Position numbers and translations under genes: made by a program | Source: an uncultured bacterium | GTDB lineage: Bacteria; Patescibacteriota; Microgenomatia; UBA1400; PJMF01 | Direction: 5' to 3' | DNA length: 8,770 nucleotides | Assembly: GCA_903891335.1 (NCBI GenBank) | Contig: CAITDX010000079.1 | Span: forward strand, 1 to 8,770 | The notes under the pieces: model-generated | What the model saw: the letters and a program-made list of their open reading frames with translations, nothing else | Databases searched by the model: none | Told to the model about the DNA's origin: nothing | Shown here: in pieces, positions 6,703-8,770 of the stretch | Layout of the letters: every line of letters begins with the position of its first letter | Numbering within the stretch: position 1 is the stretch's first letter

Positions 6703-7571
6703 TTTCAGGAATTAAAAGTGTATTGCAATCAGCTACCTTGAATGACTTGCCGTCTTTGACCAAGCGGATTATGGCAAAAGAAATGCTGATTTATCATGTT
6801 CTAGAATGGCTTTATAACCATTCGCAATATCATAAATTAGCTTTTTATGGTGGTACTTGTGCGCGAGTAGTGTATGACTTAAATCGCCTATCTGAGGACA
6901 TTGATCTTGATAATAGTAGCGGAGTTGATCTAAGTAACTTTGCATTTGATTTGCACAACCATCTTGCAGTCGGATTGCTATTGCCAAGCGTTGAAATTAA
7001 ATCATCAGAAGAGCATGTAGATGGGCAAAAAAAAATTAGCCGTTTTATTATTAAATTGCCCATTCTGCAGCAGTTGGGAATTTCTAATAACCCAAATGAC
7101 AAACTTCACATCAAAATCGATGTGAGTCAGTATCAGCAACTATCTTCAACAATCATGACTCCAGTGGTGAAAAATGGTTATAGTATATTAATCACTCATT
7201 GGGATGAGAGTAACCTGATGGCTGGGAAAATTCTTGCTTGTTTGAATCGGTCCTTTAAAAAAGGAAAATCGAATATTCAATATAAGGGTCGAGATTACTA
7301 TGACTTGCTTTGGTACATGCAACAAGGTGTTCAACCAAACAAAGCTAAAGTTATTCAGGAAAGTTCTTATTCTAATATGCAGACAGTTTGGCAAGAACTT
7401 CGTCAAAGAGTGGGCTTGATTAAGCCAGCTGACATCACCCAAGATTTAGAAAACTTATTTATGGAGCCACAGTATGCCAAATTATGGAGCGGGCAGTTTC
7501 ATGATTTGTTTGAGCGATATCTGCCTCATTATTATGGAGTGGCTGCTCTATTCAAAAAACCCGCCTCGTAA
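6693..7571 (+). CDS. AbiEii-like nucleotidyltransferase toxin
   Basis: A 292-residue member of the AbiEii/AbiGii toxin group (DNA polymerase beta-type nucleotidyltransferase fold). Key motifs are in order: FYGGTCARVVYDLNRLSEDI, with G53-G54-T55 and the metal-binding pair D69-x-D71; K141-I-D143 as the likely third acidic residue; K179 in the helix NLMAGKILACL; and R200-D201-YY-D204-L, matching the R.RD..DL motif. The nucleotidyltransferase active site therefore looks intact. Characterised relatives stop growth, in some cases by adding nucleotides to tRNA 3' ends, and AbiE systems protect against phages by abortive infection. The target here is unknown. The ATG lies inside the antitoxin gene. 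The last residues (KKPAS) and the stop codon are encoded inside the downstream terminator hairpin. Confidence 0.87.
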   Translation: MVIISGIKSVLQSATLNDLPSLTKRIMAKEMLIYHVLEWLYNHSQYHKLAFYGGTCARVVYDLNRLSEDIDLDNSSGVDLSNFAFDLHNHLAVGLLLPSVEIKSSEEHVDGQKKISRFIIKLPILQQLGISNNPNDKLHIKIDVSQYQQLSSTIMTPVVKNGYSILITHWDESNLMAGKILACLNRSFKKGKSNIQYKGRDYYDLLWYMQQGVQPNKAKVIQESSYSNMQTVWQELRQRVGLIKPADITQDLENLFMEPQYAKLWSGQFHDLFERYLPHYYGVAALFKKPAS

Positions 7572-7584
7572 GGCGGGTTTTTTT
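7554..7584. terminator. bidirectional intrinsic terminator between convergent operons
   Basis: CCCGCCT (7560-7566) and AGGCGGG (7571-7577) form a perfect 7-bp stem with a CGTA loop. A-tract 7554-7559 and T-tract 7578-7584 flank it, so the hairpin has a U-run in both directions. It ends the toxin-antitoxin transcript on the plus strand and the rplK-rplA transcript on the minus strand, whose last codon lies about 40 bases away. Its 5' arm lies within the toxin coding sequence. Confidence 0.9.
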
Positions 7585-7622
7585 GTTTAATTTACTTGCG
7601 TAAAGTTCTTAGTAGAAACGAA

Positions 7623-8351
7623 TTATTCTTCGTCTTGATCTTCAATGAGAACTTTGATGCCAGGACCCATGCTAGGGGCAATACTGAGCTTAAGTGCTTT
7701 GCCTTGCAAAGCCTTGAGGAGAGCCTCAATGTTGTCGACCAGGTCATTCTCACTCATGTTAGTCTTACCCACAGTCAAATGCATGAGAGGAGCTTTTTTC
7801 TCAGTTTTGAGGTTGAAAGCGCCGGCTTCAAGTGACTTTTTCTTGATCTCTGGATTAGGAGTCAGGGTGCCATTTTTTGGATTTGGCATGAGGCCTTTAG
7901 GACCCAAGATTTTGGCAAATTTGGCGAGCTTAGGCATAAACTCTGGGTGAGCCACGAGCACGTCAAAATCAAGCTTACCAGCCTCGATGTCGCTCAATAA
8001 AGCAGCGTCGACTACAGCCACACGGACACTTTTGCCAGTGGAGTGAGGGAGAGCAAGTTCGACGCTAATGCCTTCTTCTTTGACGACTAGATGAGCTTCA
8101 ACTGAACCAACAAATTTACTGTAGGATAATTTTTTGACCAAAGCGACGGCTTCTTGGACAGGATAGAGTTTGCTCTTATCGAGTTGAGCGCGCACAGCTT
8201 GGTATTTTTTGCTGCGGACTTTCTTTTGCTTGGCTGGTTTGGCGGCCACTACTTCAGTGACGCCTTCTTGGCTCTCAGCAGTTTCTGGAGCTTCGACGAT
8301 TTTGACTTCGGTTTCAGTCGCAGTCATGTCGACATTTTTTTTGGTACCCAT
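7623..8351 (-). CDS. rplA: 50S ribosomal protein L1 (uL1)
   Basis: L1 binds 23S rRNA helices 76-78 to form the L1 stalk, and in many bacteria represses its own mRNA. The signature ILGPKGLMPNPKNGTLTPNP is at about 148-167. LSYSKFVGSVEAHL (75-88) and LPHSTGKSVRVAV (101-113) are also typical, and MGPGIKV lies near the C terminus. The conserved part starts near residue 48, preceded by an extension that is first acidic, then Lys-rich. Domain II is about 18 residues shorter than in E. coli between VRVAV and FDVLVA. The DARKSDQ loop is also reduced to KEEG. The chosen start is the ATG at 8351, with AGAAAG a few bases upstream on the minus strand. A TTG at 8372 would add seven residues but lies inside the leader hairpin. 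The gene follows rplK by 80 bases and ends before the shared terminator. Confidence 0.95.
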   Translation of the reverse strand: MGTKKNVDMTATETEVKIVEAPETAESQEGVTEVVAAKPAKQKKVRSKKYQAVRAQLDKSKLYPVQEAVALVKKLSYSKFVGSVEAHLVVKEEGISVELALPHSTGKSVRVAVVDAALLSDIEAGKLDFDVLVAHPEFMPKLAKFAKILGPKGLMPNPKNGTLTPNPEIKKKSLEAGAFNLKTEKKAPLMHLTVGKTNMSENDLVDNIEALLKALQGKALKLSIAPSMGPGIKVLIEDQDEE

Positions 8352-8362
8352 AGGTATCTTTC

Positions 8363-8402
8363 TGTGGTGCAAACGGTTGCTGTCTCGCAGTCAACCTCCC
8401 AC
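8363..8402 (-). promoter_or_regulatory. putative L1-binding mRNA hairpin upstream of rplA
   Basis: Read on the minus strand, an outer stem GTGG (8402-8399) pairs with CCAC (8367-8364). An asymmetric internal loop follows (GA on one side, seven bases on the other), then an inner stem GGTTG/CAACC (8396-8392 with 8379-8375). CTG/CAG continues it past a bulged A and is capped by CGAGA. The 5' strand GUGGGAGG and the return strand ACCAC match, from memory, the L1-binding region of E. coli 23S rRNA. The hairpin ends about 12 bases before the rplA ATG and would block ribosome access when L1 is bound. The fold is seen in sequence; binding is inferred. Confidence 0.6.
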
Positions 8403-8431
8403 GTATACTTTTTACTTATTTTTAATAAATT

Positions 8432-8770
8432 TTAGACGATATCCACACCCATTGATTTGGCTGAGCCAATCACACTCTGCATGGCAGCATCCAAGTTCTT
8501 GGTGTTCATGTCAGGCATTTTTTTCTCAGCGATAGCCTTGACCTGATCCACGGTCAACTTAGCTTTGTTTTCTTTGCCTGGAGTGGCGCTACCGGCCTTG
8601 AGCTTGAGGGTTTGTTTGATCAAGTCAGAGACAGGTGGCAACTTCAACACAAAGGTGAAGGAGTTGTTTTCGTAGATGGTGATTTCTGCAGGGATGACTT
8701 GACCCTTTTGATCAGCAGTAGCAGCATTATACTGCTTCAAGAAATCCATCATGTTGATACCAGCTTGACC
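8432..8770 (-). CDS. rplK: 50S ribosomal protein L11 (uL11), 5' end outside window
   Basis: L11 forms the base of the ribosomal stalk in the GTPase-associated centre. Only the C-terminal 112 residues are in the window. The frame enters at 8770 with GQAGINMMDFLKQYN, which matches the conserved GQ.G.NIMEFC.AFN segment, so the gene runs past the edge. SFTFVLKLPPVSDLIKQTL, a glycine/lysine loop (GSATPGKENKAKLT), KLTVDQVKAIAEKKMPDMN and the terminal GSAKSMGVDIV cover the end of the N-terminal domain and the whole rRNA-binding C-terminal domain. An ATG at 8752 is internal (NMMDF), not the start. It is the promoter-proximal gene of an rplK-rplA operon, as in most bacteria. Confidence 0.96.
   Translation of the reverse strand, partial: GQAGINMMDFLKQYNAATADQKGQVIPAEITIYENNSFTFVLKLPPVSDLIKQTLKLKAGSATPGKENKAKLTVDQVKAIAEKKMPDMNTKNLDAAMQSVIGSAKSMGVDIV

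Noticed and set aside
8352..8372. TTG start for rplA adding MHHRKIP
   Set aside because: It lies in the loop of the putative regulatory hairpin, has no ribosome-binding site and adds no conserved residues; the ATG at 8351 is preferred.

Overview
The window looks like a compact bacterial chromosome segment, most likely from a Candidate Phyla Radiation (Patescibacteria)-type genome. That placement is an inference from the short intergenic gaps, a threonyl-tRNA synthetase without a TGS domain, a shortened ribosomal protein L1 and weak Shine-Dalgarno signals. No reading frame needs UGA read as an amino acid, so the standard bacterial code fits.

Layout. (1) 20-2149 (+) encodes a DUF2207-type membrane protein with a signal peptide, three membrane segments and a poly-Gly tail. 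(2) 2150-2386 is a regulatory leader: a sigma70-like promoter, a 14-residue peptide with six consecutive Thr codons (MQCIVSLTTTTTTA), mutually exclusive antiterminator and terminator hairpins, then a duplicated Shine-Dalgarno block. (3) 2387-4408 (+) is thrS. (4) 4438-5004 (+) is an unrecognised AT-rich gene. (5) 5018-6010 (+) is an Ldh_2 family (malate/L-lactate dehydrogenase type) oxidoreductase. (6) 6011-7571 (+) is an AbiEi/AbiEii type toxin-antitoxin pair behind a promoter overlapped by two palindromes. (7) A shared bidirectional terminator at 7554-7584 separates it from the minus-strand rplK-rplA operon (8770 to 7623), which has an L1-target-like hairpin in the gap between its two genes.

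The main discovery candidate is the thrS leader. A ribosome-mediated transcription attenuator with a run of Thr codons appears to control threonyl-tRNA synthetase. The geometry works at base level: a ribosome at the leader stop codon would cover the antiterminator 5' strand, whereas one stalled at the first Thr codons would leave it free. The promoter position also suggests the leader peptide is translated from an almost leaderless mRNA. The second candidate is an L1 autoregulatory element between rplK and rplA that mimics the L1-binding region of 23S rRNA (a shared GUGGGAGG strand and ACCAC-type return strand). The third is the two-palindrome operator of the AbiE-like module, whose toxin gene also ends inside the terminator.
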